Shown here piece after piece: positions 17,751-24,522 of a DNA stretch of 64,000 nt; position 1 is the stretch's first letter; the number at the start of each line of letters is the position of its first letter. Where the stretch lies: NCBI RefSeq assembly GCF_015694735.1, contig NZ_JADQDP010000002.1, positions 310,001 through 374,000 of the forward strand, written 5' to 3'. Origin of the DNA: Hymenobacter properus (GTDB lineage: Bacteria; Bacteroidota; Bacteroidia; Cytophagales; Hymenobacteraceae). The notes beneath the pieces are model-generated. The model did not search any database and was not told where the DNA came from. It saw only the letters and a list, made by a program, of their open reading frames with translations. Both the position numbers and the translations under genes were made by a program.

Positions 17751-17947
17751 TGTCATTGCGAGCGAAACGCAGTGAAGCGCGGCAATCCGTCCTCTCAGCC
17801 GCAACCAGCCTTTGAGAGGTGATAAGGCTATTTTAACCCGCGAAAAGCCCCTGTACCATTGTGGTATTGGGGCTTTCTGGTAAAAGGGCATATTTGGTTT
17901 TGACAGGACGGATTGCCGCGCTTCACTGCGTTTCGCTCGCAATGACA
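17751..17947. repeat. Nested palindrome, TGTCATTGCGAG family, copy 2
   Basis: The arms 17751-17793 and 17905-17947 are perfect 43-bp reverse complements (TGTCATTGCGAGCGAAACGC and onward). Between them lies a GC-rich hairpin at 17844-17876. The element occupies most of the 349-base gap between cdsA and gdhA, in which no gene is seen. It is homologous to the element at 2316-2502, including the inner hairpin position. Confidence 0.93.
17844..17876. terminator. Inner hairpin, probable cdsA terminator
   Basis: The stem AAAGCCCC / GGGGCTTT has a TGTACC-type loop, like the hairpin at 2387-2420. It lies about 110 bases after the cdsA stop. Confidence 0.55.
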
Positions 17948-18017
17948 GGCATAACAGGGAGTTACAACCATCCCCAAACGTTTGCAGCAAATTCCTTCCG
18001 CATCCTGCCAAAACCAA

Positions 18018-18025
18018 TACCTTTG
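18018..18025 (+). promoter_or_regulatory. -7 box upstream of gdhA
   Basis: TACCTTTG, an exact TAnnTTTG match, lies 58 bases before the gdhA ATG. It gives gdhA its own promoter, downstream of the nested palindrome. Confidence 0.5.
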
Positions 18026-18083
18026 CGGGCCTAAAACGTACCTATCGTCCCACCCAACGTTTCCTTAACCAACCCCCTTCCGC

Positions 18084-19370
18084 ATGGCTGCTAATACCGT
18101 GTATAAAGAACCGGCCCCGAAAGTCGACCGCGAAAACCCGCTCGAGTCGATGATGTCGCGTTTCAACATCGCCGCCGAAATCCTCGGCCTTGATGATGAA
18201 ACCTACAACGTGCTCAAAGCTCCTGACAAGCAGGTGATTGTGCACATTCCGGTGACGATGGATAACGGGAAAATCCGCGTTTTCGAAGGCTACCGCGTTA
18301 TTCACAACACCATTCTGGGCCCGAGCAAGGGCGGCATCCGCTACGACAAAAACGTGCACCTCGACGAGGTGAAGGCTCTGGCGGCCTGGATGACCTGGAA
18401 GTGCGCCGTGGTTGATATTCCCTATGGCGGCGCCAAGGGCGGCATCATCTGCGACCCCACCACCATGAGCGCCGGCGAGATTGAGCGCCTGACGCGCGGT
18501 TATACGCTGGCCCTGAAAGACATTTTTGGCCCCGACCGCGACATTCCGGCCCCCGACATGGGCACCGGCCCCCGCGAGATGGCCTGGCTGATGGACGAAT
18601 TCTCGAAAACCAACGGCCTGACCTCGCCCGCCGTGGTGACTGGCAAGCCCCTGGTAATGGGCGGCTCGCTGGGCCGCACCGAGGCCACCGGCCGCGGCGT
18701 GATGGTGTCGGCTCTGGCCGCGCTCAAGAAGCTGGGCCTCAAGCCCACGGAAGTATCGGCCGCTGTGCAGGGCTTCGGCAACGTGGGCTCTTGGGCCGCG
18801 GTGCTGCTGCACCAGCAGGGCGTGAAAATCAAGGCCGTGTCGGACATCTCGGGCGCTTACTGGAACGAGAACGGCATTAACATTGACGAGGCCATTGCCT
18901 ACAAAAACGTCCACAACGGCCGCCTCGAAGGCTTCACCGGCGCCACGCCGATGGACCCGAACGACCTGCTGACTTCTGATGTGGACGTACTGGTGCCCGC
19001 CGCCGTGGAGGACGTCATCACCGAGCACAACGCCCACGACATCAAGGCCAAACTCATTGTGGAGGGCGCCAATGGCCCCACCTCGGCCTCAGCCGACCCC
19101 ATCATCAACGAGAAGGGCATTATGGTGGTGCCGGATATTCTGGCCAACTCGGGCGGCGTCACGGTGTCGTACTTCGAGTGGGTGCAGAACAAGCAGGGCT
19201 TCAAGTGGAGCCTGGACATGGTGACCGAGCGCGCCGACCGTATTATGTCCGAAGCCTTCGAGAAGGTGTACGAAACCAGCCAGAAGTATAAAATCCCGAT
19301 GCGCATTGCGGCCTACGTGGTGGCCATCGACAAAGTAGCTCAGACCTACAAGTTCCGCGGCGGCTTCTAG
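18084..19370 (+). CDS. gdhA: Glu/Leu/Phe/Val dehydrogenase (glutamate dehydrogenase type)
   Basis: Reversible NAD(P)-dependent oxidative deamination of an amino acid, probably glutamate to 2-oxoglutarate. 428 residues, the length of hexameric bacterial GDH. The substrate-binding and catalytic region reads WMTWKCAVVDIPYGGAKGG with catalytic Lys118, preceded by GPSKGGIRY. The Rossmann motif VQGFGNVGSWAA is in the second domain, and ADPIINEKGIMVVPDILANS is near the C-terminus. Coenzyme preference is not evident. It is a single-gene unit with its own promoter box and terminator. Confidence 0.93.
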   Translation: MAANTVYKEPAPKVDRENPLESMMSRFNIAAEILGLDDETYNVLKAPDKQVIVHIPVTMDNGKIRVFEGYRVIHNTILGPSKGGIRYDKNVHLDEVKALAAWMTWKCAVVDIPYGGAKGGIICDPTTMSAGEIERLTRGYTLALKDIFGPDRDIPAPDMGTGPREMAWLMDEFSKTNGLTSPAVVTGKPLVMGGSLGRTEATGRGVMVSALAALKKLGLKPTEVSAAVQGFGNVGSWAAVLLHQQGVKIKAVSDISGAYWNENGINIDEAIAYKNVHNGRLEGFTGATPMDPNDLLTSDVDVLVPAAVEDVITEHNAHDIKAKLIVEGANGPTSASADPIINEKGIMVVPDILANSGGVTVSYFEWVQNKQGFKWSLDMVTERADRIMSEAFEKVYETSQKYKIPMRIAAYVVAIDKVAQTYKFRGGF

Positions 19371-19478
19371 CCCGCAGATATAACAAATTGCGACGGAAGA
19401 AAACGGGTTTTTGGTGGTTCCGCCTGCTTTGAAAGCGAAGCCTCAACCGTTTTTAACATCCTGACGTAATTGCTTTTG

Positions 19479-19510
19479 AAAAGGCACGGGCCGCGAGGTT
19501 CGTGCCTTTT
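19479..19510 (+). terminator. gdhA terminator
   Basis: The stem AAAAGGCACG / CGTGCCTTTT with a 12-base loop and a T run, about 110 bases after the gdhA stop. Confidence 0.75.
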
Positions 19511-19582
19511 TGGTTTTCCTGCCGACCTTTGTTTGCCCAAATTCACCCCGACCACTCATCTTAACGGCTGCCTGGAACCTCT

Positions 19583-19624
19583 AAAATCCGTTTCAGCCGT
19601 TAAAATCCGTTCAATCCGCGGTTC
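19583..19624. repeat. Half-element of the CGGATT repeat family directly before psd
   Basis: AATCCG units recur at 19586, 19605 and 19615, and the stretch ends CCGCGGTTC immediately before the psd ATG. It resembles one arm of the element that begins right after the psd stop codon (20288), but no opposite arm is found upstream, so it looks like a relic. Confidence 0.55.
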
Positions 19625-20287
19625 ATGAAAATACATAAAGAAGGACGACGCATTCTGTTTGTGACGCTGCTGATTTTGCTGACGCTCAACTTGTTGATGT
19701 TCTATTTCAACCGGGGCAACACGTTGGTGAACGGCCTGTTCGCAGGCGCTACGGCCATCATCTTCCTGCTGATTCTACAGTTCTTCCGGAGCCCGTACCG
19801 GCACATGTTCACCCACGAAGACCTGCTGATTGCGCCAGCCGACGGCAAAGTGGTGGTGATTGAGAACGTGTTCGAGCCCGAGTATTTCGAGGACGAGCGC
19901 AAGCAAATCAGCATTTTCATGTCGCCCATCAACGTGCACGTGACGCGCAACCCGATTTCGGGCCTGGTAAAATACTTCAAGTACCACCCCGGCAACTACC
20001 TCGTGGCCTGGCACCCCAAAAGCAGCACCCAAAACGAGCGTACCACCGTGGTAGTAGAGTCGGACGCCGGCCCGCTCGTGCTCTTCCGGCAAATTGCCGG
20101 CGCCATGGCCCGCCGCATTGTGTGGTACGTGAACGAGGGTGACGAAGTGAGCCAGGGCGAGGAGTTCGGCTTCATCAAGTTCGGTTCTCGCGTCGATGTA
20201 TTCGTGCCCGTGGATTCGGATGTGAAAGTGGAGCTGGGCCAGAAGGTGAAAGGCGGCGAAACGGTGATTTGCCAGTTGAAGGTCTGA
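19625..20287 (+). CDS. psd: Phosphatidylserine decarboxylase (short form)
   Basis: Decarboxylates phosphatidylserine to phosphatidylethanolamine in the inner membrane. 220 residues, the short Psd form common in Bacteroidota and archaea. Two N-terminal membrane helices (about 10-28 and 35-54), the motif APADGKVVVIE, and the self-cleavage site in KFGSRVD (Gly187-Ser188), where Ser becomes the pyruvoyl group. The usual LGST is replaced by FGSR, as expected for the short form. The pssA gene is not in the window. The gene is bracketed by CGGATT-type repeat sequence on both sides. Confidence 0.93.
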   Translation: MKIHKEGRRILFVTLLILLTLNLLMFYFNRGNTLVNGLFAGATAIIFLLILQFFRSPYRHMFTHEDLLIAPADGKVVVIENVFEPEYFEDERKQISIFMSPINVHVTRNPISGLVKYFKYHPGNYLVAWHPKSSTQNERTTVVVESDAGPLVLFRQIAGAMARRIVWYVNEGDEVSQGEEFGFIKFGSRVDVFVPVDSDVKVELGQKVKGGETVICQLKV

Positions 20288-20346
20288 ACCGCAGATTTTC
20301 GCAGATTAAACGGATAAGAACGGATTCGAATGGGTCCGTTCTTTTT

Positions 20347-20373
20347 TTGTGCTTCACTGAATTTGCTATCTTG
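20347..20373 (+). promoter_or_regulatory. Possible promoter of the GxxExxY gene
   Basis: TTG at 20347-20349 is followed after 17 bases by TATCTTG, close to the TTG / TAnnTTTG consensus, just inside the left repeat arm and 19 bases before the ATG. The enclosed gene could therefore be expressed independently of psd. Confidence 0.35.
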
Positions 20374-20391
20374 TTGGAAAGATGCTCCAGT

Positions 20392-20793
20392 ATGGAAAAG
20401 ACACCAGTTGATTTGAGTCTGTACAAAGAATTGACGGGCAAAATCATTGGTTGTGCCATGCAGGTGCATCGGGTGCTGGGAACTGGTTTTCAGGAGGTGA
20501 TTTATCAGCGGGCGTTAGCTATCGAGTTGGAACAGTGTGGCGTAGTAGCGCAGCGCGAGTTAGAAATGCCTATTTACTACCGTCAAAAGGAAATTGGCTC
20601 GCGTCGAGTCGATTTTCTTGTGAATGATACCGTGTTGGTGGAACTTAAAGCTCTAAGCGTTCTAAATGAAACGCACCATGCTCAAATCATCAACTACTTA
20701 GAGGCGTACCGTCTTCCTGTTGGCTTGCTCATCAATTTCGGTGGCCCTTCTTTGGAATACAAATGCTTCGTCAAAACCAAGCCCATTTATTGA
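20392..20793 (+). CDS. GxxExxY protein (PD-(D/E)xK superfamily)
   Basis: 133 residues of the GxxExxY family (PDDEXK_3, PF13366). The name motif is GFQEVIY at residues 32-38. Candidate nuclease residues are Glu35, Asp74 in RRVDFLV and the ExK pair in LVELKAL (Glu84, Lys86), so the PD-(D/E)xK core looks intact. The C-terminal LLINFGG is also typical. The family has no established role. The start at 20392 is preferred because the frame upstream runs into the repeat arm. GC is about 45 percent by hand count, well below the neighbours, suggesting transfer. The gene is framed by a perfect inverted repeat, as a cassette. Confidence 0.9.
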   Translation: MEKTPVDLSLYKELTGKIIGCAMQVHRVLGTGFQEVIYQRALAIELEQCGVVAQRELEMPIYYRQKEIGSRRVDFLVNDTVLVELKALSVLNETHHAQIINYLEAYRLPVGLLINFGGPSLEYKCFVKTKPIY

Positions 20794-20873
20794 ATTCTCA
20801 TAGAACATAAAATGAAAAAGAACGGACCCATTCGAATCCGTTCTTATCCGTTTAATCTGCGAAAATCTGCGGT

Positions 20874-22049
20874 TCAGATAAGAATGTGAGGCACGAATTC
20901 CGACAGGTTGGTGATGAGCCCGGCGTCGCGGCGGAAGCCGATGGCGCAGGCTTCGCCGGCCCAGAACACGCCGGCCTGGTAGCGGCGGCCCTGGGCATCG
21001 GTGGGTAGCTCGGCCCAGCGTTGGTAGAACTGGGGCTGCTGGTCAAACTCGCCGGGCACGGCGGCGCCGGGGCGGCCATCAGGCTGGATTTCGGTTACAT
21101 TCTGGCCCTCGCGGCCCAGCAGAGGCTTGCGCACGTGGTGGCCGGGCAGGGGCTGCAGGCTTGCTTCGAGCAGCAGCGGGTGGTGGGGGAAGGTGTCCCA
21201 GAGGAGGGCCAGCAGGGCCTTGCATTGGAATAGCAGAGCGTAAGCGGGGTTGGCAGTCACCACGTCGCGGGTGAGCTGCAGGTGGGCAAGGTCAGCGGTG
21301 AGCTCGGGCTCCTCTTCGGCCAGAATTTCCCAGGGCACTAGCTTGAACAGGAAGTCAAACTTTTGCCACTCGCCGGGTACCGATTCGGCCCATACGCCCC
21401 GGTCTTCGCCCTGCACCGATACCGTCATGGCATCTACCGAGCATACAAACACATCGGCAAAGCCGGCCGTGCGGGCGGCTTCGGCCAGCACGGCGCAGTT
21501 GGCTTCGTCCTCGGCACTGTCGGGCAGATGCACGAGCAGGAGAGTGGCCTGCCGGTCGTTGTTGAGGGCGCGCCAGTGGCGGAATTGGTCTTCGAGGCAC
21601 TCAAACAGGCCGTTGGCTTGGCGCTCGTCGCTGGCCTGGCCGGCGGCTACCAGGCTGGCCCACTGCACCACAGCGGTTTCGGGCAGGCTGGATGCAGTGT
21701 CGGCGTTGAATTCTAGGAGTTTGGGGCCATCGGCGGTCAGGGCAAGGTCGAAGCGGCCGTAGAGATGCCAGTGCCGCTCGTCGTTCCAGGAGTGGCGCAC
21801 GGCTTCCCACAGGTCGGGCGCAATGGCTAGCTTTTGCAGCAGCTCGTCGGGGATGGGGTCGGGAATGGCTTCTACCAGCATGTCGTAGAGCGTATCAGCG
21901 GCTTGCAGCAGGGTTTCGGCCTCGTTTTCGGTGAGCTGCACGGCCTCACGGGCCACGTAGTGCTGGCAGGCGTCTTCAACGGCCCAGTCCCAGCCCAGGG
22001 CGCGCACGGCCGGGGCTACGTCGCCAGAGAGGGGGAGAAGATTTATCAT
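20874..22049 (-). CDS. Glutathionylspermidine synthase-like ATP-grasp protein (YgiC type)
   Basis: 391 residues of the GSP-synthase C-terminal-domain family (PF03738), as in E. coli YgiC/YjfC. The ATP-grasp landmarks are visible: LYGRFDLALTADGPKLLEFN, ADTASSLPETAVVQW, and near the C-terminus KPLLGREGQNV. There is no N-terminal amidase domain, so it is not the bifunctional Gsp enzyme. Known and predicted members ligate amines or amino acids to carboxylates; the substrate is unknown, and glutathionylspermidine is not expected in this lineage. The YgiB-like lipoprotein gene lies upstream on the same strand, separated by a palindrome, the same pairing as in enterobacteria. Confidence 0.88.
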   Translation of the reverse strand: MINLLPLSGDVAPAVRALGWDWAVEDACQHYVAREAVQLTENEAETLLQAADTLYDMLVEAIPDPIPDELLQKLAIAPDLWEAVRHSWNDERHWHLYGRFDLALTADGPKLLEFNADTASSLPETAVVQWASLVAAGQASDERQANGLFECLEDQFRHWRALNNDRQATLLLVHLPDSAEDEANCAVLAEAARTAGFADVFVCSVDAMTVSVQGEDRGVWAESVPGEWQKFDFLFKLVPWEILAEEEPELTADLAHLQLTRDVVTANPAYALLFQCKALLALLWDTFPHHPLLLEASLQPLPGHHVRKPLLGREGQNVTEIQPDGRPGAAVPGEFDQQPQFYQRWAELPTDAQGRRYQAGVFWAGEACAIGFRRDAGLITNLSEFVPHILI

Positions 22050-22071
22050 AGTTGGACAATGAAAATCAGAA

Positions 22072-22172
22072 CGTCATGCTGAGCGCAGCCGAAGCATCTC
22101 GCGTGCAGCAGTAATTCACTTAAAAGAATTGCATTGCGCGGTAGAGATGCTTCGGCTGCGCTCAGCATGACG
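22072..22172. repeat. Palindromic element family A, copy 4
   Basis: The 29-bp arms 22072-22100 and 22144-22172 (CGTCATGCTGAGCGCAGCCG and onward) are perfect reverse complements around a 43-base loop. The element fills the gap between the YgiB-like and YgiC-like genes. Confidence 0.92.
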
Positions 22173-22193
22173 GGCTTTTTTACTTGAATATCC

Positions 22194-22874
22194 TTAGCCC
22201 CCAAACCCCCGGAAGCCGCCGCGGCTGCCGAAGCCGCTGCTGCGGCCCGCCGGCGCGCTGCTGCGGAAGCTGGGCCGCGGCGAGCTGCGCATGATGGAAC
22301 GGCTTTCCTGAATGCCGGCTGAAGGGGAGGTGCGTCCGCCGCTGAAGCCCCGCCCGAAGAAGCCGCGGCCGCCCCGGCGCTCGTCGGCCACGGTGCTGCG
22401 CCAAGCCTGGGTTTGCTGCATCACGCCGGGGTTGGCGTAGTAGGTAGGGTTAGGCGTCATGAAACGGCCGGCCATGTAGCCGATGCTACTCCACATCAGC
22501 ACGTTCATCAGGCCGTTGCCACTGGCGTGGTTTTCGGGGTAGCGGCGGCTGTAATCCTGCATCTGGCGTTGCAGGGCCTGGCCTTGCAGGGTGTCGGTTT
22601 TGCCGTCGGCGTGGTGCAGAATGGCGGCCACTTCCTCCTTGCCCGCGGGGCGCTCGGCCGTGATTTTCCACTCGCCGGGCTGCACTTCGGTCATTTCAGT
22701 GATGACGCCCTGGCTGTAGGTTTCGCCACCCCAGTTGCCCTCGGCGCCGTTGTCGTCGGTGCGGGTGTCGTGGTCGTTGGAGCAGGCCGGCAGCGCGAGG
22801 CCAAGGCTGCCGGCGGCGGCCAGCAGTAGCACGTTGCGGCGCCAGTCGCCGAGGAAATGGAAGTGCTTTTTCAT
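22194..22874 (-). CDS. YgiB-like lipoprotein with Gly/Ser/Arg-rich tail
   Basis: 226 residues with a lipoprotein signal ending LALPACSN. The middle holds a hydrophobic Gly-rich segment (SSIGYMAGRFM) and the tail from about residue 160 is rich in Gly, Arg, Ser and Phe (GGRGFFGRGFSGG, ending GFRGFGG). E. coli YgiB has the same order: lipobox, GYMMGRLM-type segment, and Ser/Gly-rich tail. The neighbour is a YgiC-like ligase, as in E. coli, which supports the assignment although overall identity looks low. The tail could be the acceptor of a ligase-added modification; this is inference. Confidence 0.6.
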   Translation of the reverse strand: MKKHFHFLGDWRRNVLLLAAAGSLGLALPACSNDHDTRTDDNGAEGNWGGETYSQGVITEMTEVQPGEWKITAERPAGKEEVAAILHHADGKTDTLQGQALQRQMQDYSRRYPENHASGNGLMNVLMWSSIGYMAGRFMTPNPTYYANPGVMQQTQAWRSTVADERRGGRGFFGRGFSGGRTSPSAGIQESRSIMRSSPRPSFRSSAPAGRSSGFGSRGGFRGFGG

Positions 22875-22928
22875 AGAAAAGAAGGAGCTCAGGGGGAACA
22901 GATGAAAAAATATAACCCAGGGCCGGCT

Positions 22929-23897
22929 TTAATTGGGTTGCACCAAAGCCTGGATGGCGGCGCTCTGGCTGCCAAGGGCAGCATGGTCCGGCAGTGCCCG
23001 GAATGTTTGCCACGGATAGCCGGCGCTCAGGTACCACCCCGGCGGCTCGGTGGCATTCCGATAGCCGCCGAGGCTCTGGCCGTAGACCGACACTGTTTTC
23101 TGCTCTTTGGTCGAGGTGACGTAGTGGAATTCGCAGCCAAAATCGGGCTTGGTGTAGAGCCACTCCATGGCCACGAAGAAGCCGCCCGTTGGCACCGCCA
23201 CCTGGTAATTGGCCAGATTTACCTCGTGCCAGCCCGCTTTGCCAGCGGCACTGATAACGGATGTGGTTAGCAAATCGGTGCCTGGTGCGCCGTTGGGGCC
23301 GTCGGCCGCATAAAGCCGAACCCGAAACGGCGCTGTCACGGAGGTTTTGCCGCAATGCGGGTTGGGCTTCACGTAAAACCGAACGGCCTGAATGGTCCCG
23401 GCCGGAGCCTCAGTGAACCGCCGGGCCACTTGCCAGCCTGAACTGTGCGCGGCGCTCATGCCGGCCCCGCCCCCAAAGCCGGCTTTATCGCCCGCCCCGG
23501 CGGGACCCAGCAGCACCGGGCGCGCCGTGGAAGGCCGCACCACGGCTTCGGGCAGCGCCACGGCCAACGGCCGCAGGGCCAGCCGGCACGGCGAGACGCC
23601 CGGCACGGCTACCACCCGCGGGGCAAACCCCAAGGATGAAACCTGCAACGAGTCGGAGGTTGTGCAAGCCGTCGGCAAGTCCATGGTGAACTGGCCCTGT
23701 TCCGTGGTTTGCACCCCCAAGTGGCGCGCTCGGATTTCAACTACCGCAAACGGCACCGGCTGCCCAGAAACAGCATCTACCACCACGCCCGATAGCGCAA
23801 CGGCTTGCGCCCGAACCTTCGCGCCCGCCAGCAACAAGCCAGCCAACAGGGCCGGGCCAACGGTGTATTTGCGGCCGAGACGAAGGGCGCCACGCAT
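22929..23897 (-). CDS. Secreted CarbopepD_reg-like protein
   Basis: 322 residues with a signal peptide (LLAGLLLAGAKVRAQ). Residues about 32-120 form a carboxypeptidase-regulatory-like domain of the kind found at the N-terminus of Bacteroidota outer-membrane proteins (ALSGVVVDAVSGQPVPFAVV ... TTEQGQFTMDLP). The rest (APAGTIQAVRFYVKPNPHCG ... GGFFVAMEWLY) looks like a beta-rich extracellular domain. There is no TonB-dependent-receptor barrel. Function is unknown. It is followed 54 bases later by the YgiB-like gene on the same strand. Confidence 0.72.
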   Translation of the reverse strand: MRGALRLGRKYTVGPALLAGLLLAGAKVRAQAVALSGVVVDAVSGQPVPFAVVEIRARHLGVQTTEQGQFTMDLPTACTTSDSLQVSSLGFAPRVVAVPGVSPCRLALRPLAVALPEAVVRPSTARPVLLGPAGAGDKAGFGGGAGMSAAHSSGWQVARRFTEAPAGTIQAVRFYVKPNPHCGKTSVTAPFRVRLYAADGPNGAPGTDLLTTSVISAAGKAGWHEVNLANYQVAVPTGGFFVAMEWLYTKPDFGCEFHYVTSTKEQKTVSVYGQSLGGYRNATEPPGWYLSAGYPWQTFRALPDHAALGSQSAAIQALVQPN

Positions 23898-23941
23898 AAG
23901 AAATGGACATTAACTATTAGGAGAGCAACTCCCGGTGATGC

Positions 23942-24424
23942 TTAAAACCACCGCGCCGCCAGTTGCATCAGCTGCTCCAGTGCCGCTTGGTCGTCGACGT
24001 CAAAATCGTTGAGCTGGTCGCTGTCCACGTCGAGCACGGCCACTACCTGCCCGTTCTTTAAAACCGGCACCACGATTTCTGATTTCGACTCCGAACTGCA
24101 GGCGATGTGGCCGGGGAAAGCTTCCACGTCGGGCACCAGCACGGTTTCGGCCCGCGCCCAGCTGGCACCGCACACGCCCTTGCCGTGCCGGATGCGCGTG
24201 CAGGCAATGGGCCCCTGGAATGGACCCAGCACCAGTTCATCGCCTTTTACGAGGTAAAAGCCCACCCAGAAAAAGCCGAAAGCCTGCCGTAGGGCCGCTG
24301 CCGTATTGGCCAGGTTGGCCGTGAGGTCGGGCTCGCCGGTGGTGAGGGCTTCGATTTGGGGCAGGAGCTGCTGGTATTGCTCGGCTTTGGTGAGCGTGGT
24401 ATCGAGGGTGAGGGATTCGGCCAT
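23942..24424 (-). CDS. Free methionine-(R)-sulfoxide reductase (GAF domain)
   Basis: 160 residues forming one GAF domain of the fRMsr type (YebR/MsrC), which reduces free methionine-R-sulfoxide with thioredoxin. The three conserved Cys are present at 75 (IACTRI), 85 (GVCGAS) and 109 (HIACSSESKSE); their spacing of 10 and 24 residues is that of the E. coli enzyme, so the protein should be active. The start at 24424 (MAESLTLDTTLTKAEQ) is preferred; upstream frame sequence is repeat-derived. It lies downstream of ribD on the same strand, and its leader is an inverted repeat. Confidence 0.9.
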   Translation of the reverse strand: MAESLTLDTTLTKAEQYQQLLPQIEALTTGEPDLTANLANTAAALRQAFGFFWVGFYLVKGDELVLGPFQGPIACTRIRHGKGVCGASWARAETVLVPDVEAFPGHIACSSESKSEIVVPVLKNGQVVAVLDVDSDQLNDFDVDDQAALEQLMQLAARWF

Positions 24425-24513
24425 GGTTGTCAGTTGTCTGTTGTTAGTTGTCAGGTCGGTTATCAGAAGGAAACCGGAAAGGGCTAACAACTGATAACGA
24501 GCAACTGACAACC
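24425..24513. repeat. Inverted repeat directly upstream of the fRMsr start
   Basis: The outer arms 24425-24436 (GGTTGTCAGTTG) and 24502-24513 are perfect reverse complements, and further GTTAGTTGTC / CTAACAACTG sequence continues the pairing inward. The left arm touches the start codon of the fRMsr gene, so its mRNA leader would fold into a hairpin ending at the start codon. Confidence 0.75.
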
Positions 24514-24522
24514 AAATAAAAA

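Larger units (their letters stand above)
20288..20873. repeat. 59-bp perfect inverted repeat enclosing a GxxExxY gene
   Basis: The arms 20288-20346 and 20815-20873 are identical as reverse complements over 59 bp. The left arm starts at the base after the psd stop codon and the right arm ends at the base before the stop codon of the YgiC-like gene. Inside each arm, short GCAGATT and CGGAT units recur about every 10 bases. The enclosed 468 bases carry one gene of clearly lower GC. The inner ends hold T runs, so the arms may also terminate both flanking genes. Confidence 0.95.

Noticed and set aside
20392..20793. GxxExxY gene as part of a toxin-antitoxin pair or an rRNA intervening sequence
   Set aside because: There is a single gene in the unit and no partner; no rRNA is nearby; the neighbours are psd and a YgiC-like gene.
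22194..22874. Long opposite-strand frames over Gly/Arg-rich genes (for example 22413-22829 and 31464-32579 on plus)
   Set aside because: They are composition artefacts of high-GC third positions, lack family features, and lie over genes with signal peptides and clear codon structure on the other strand.
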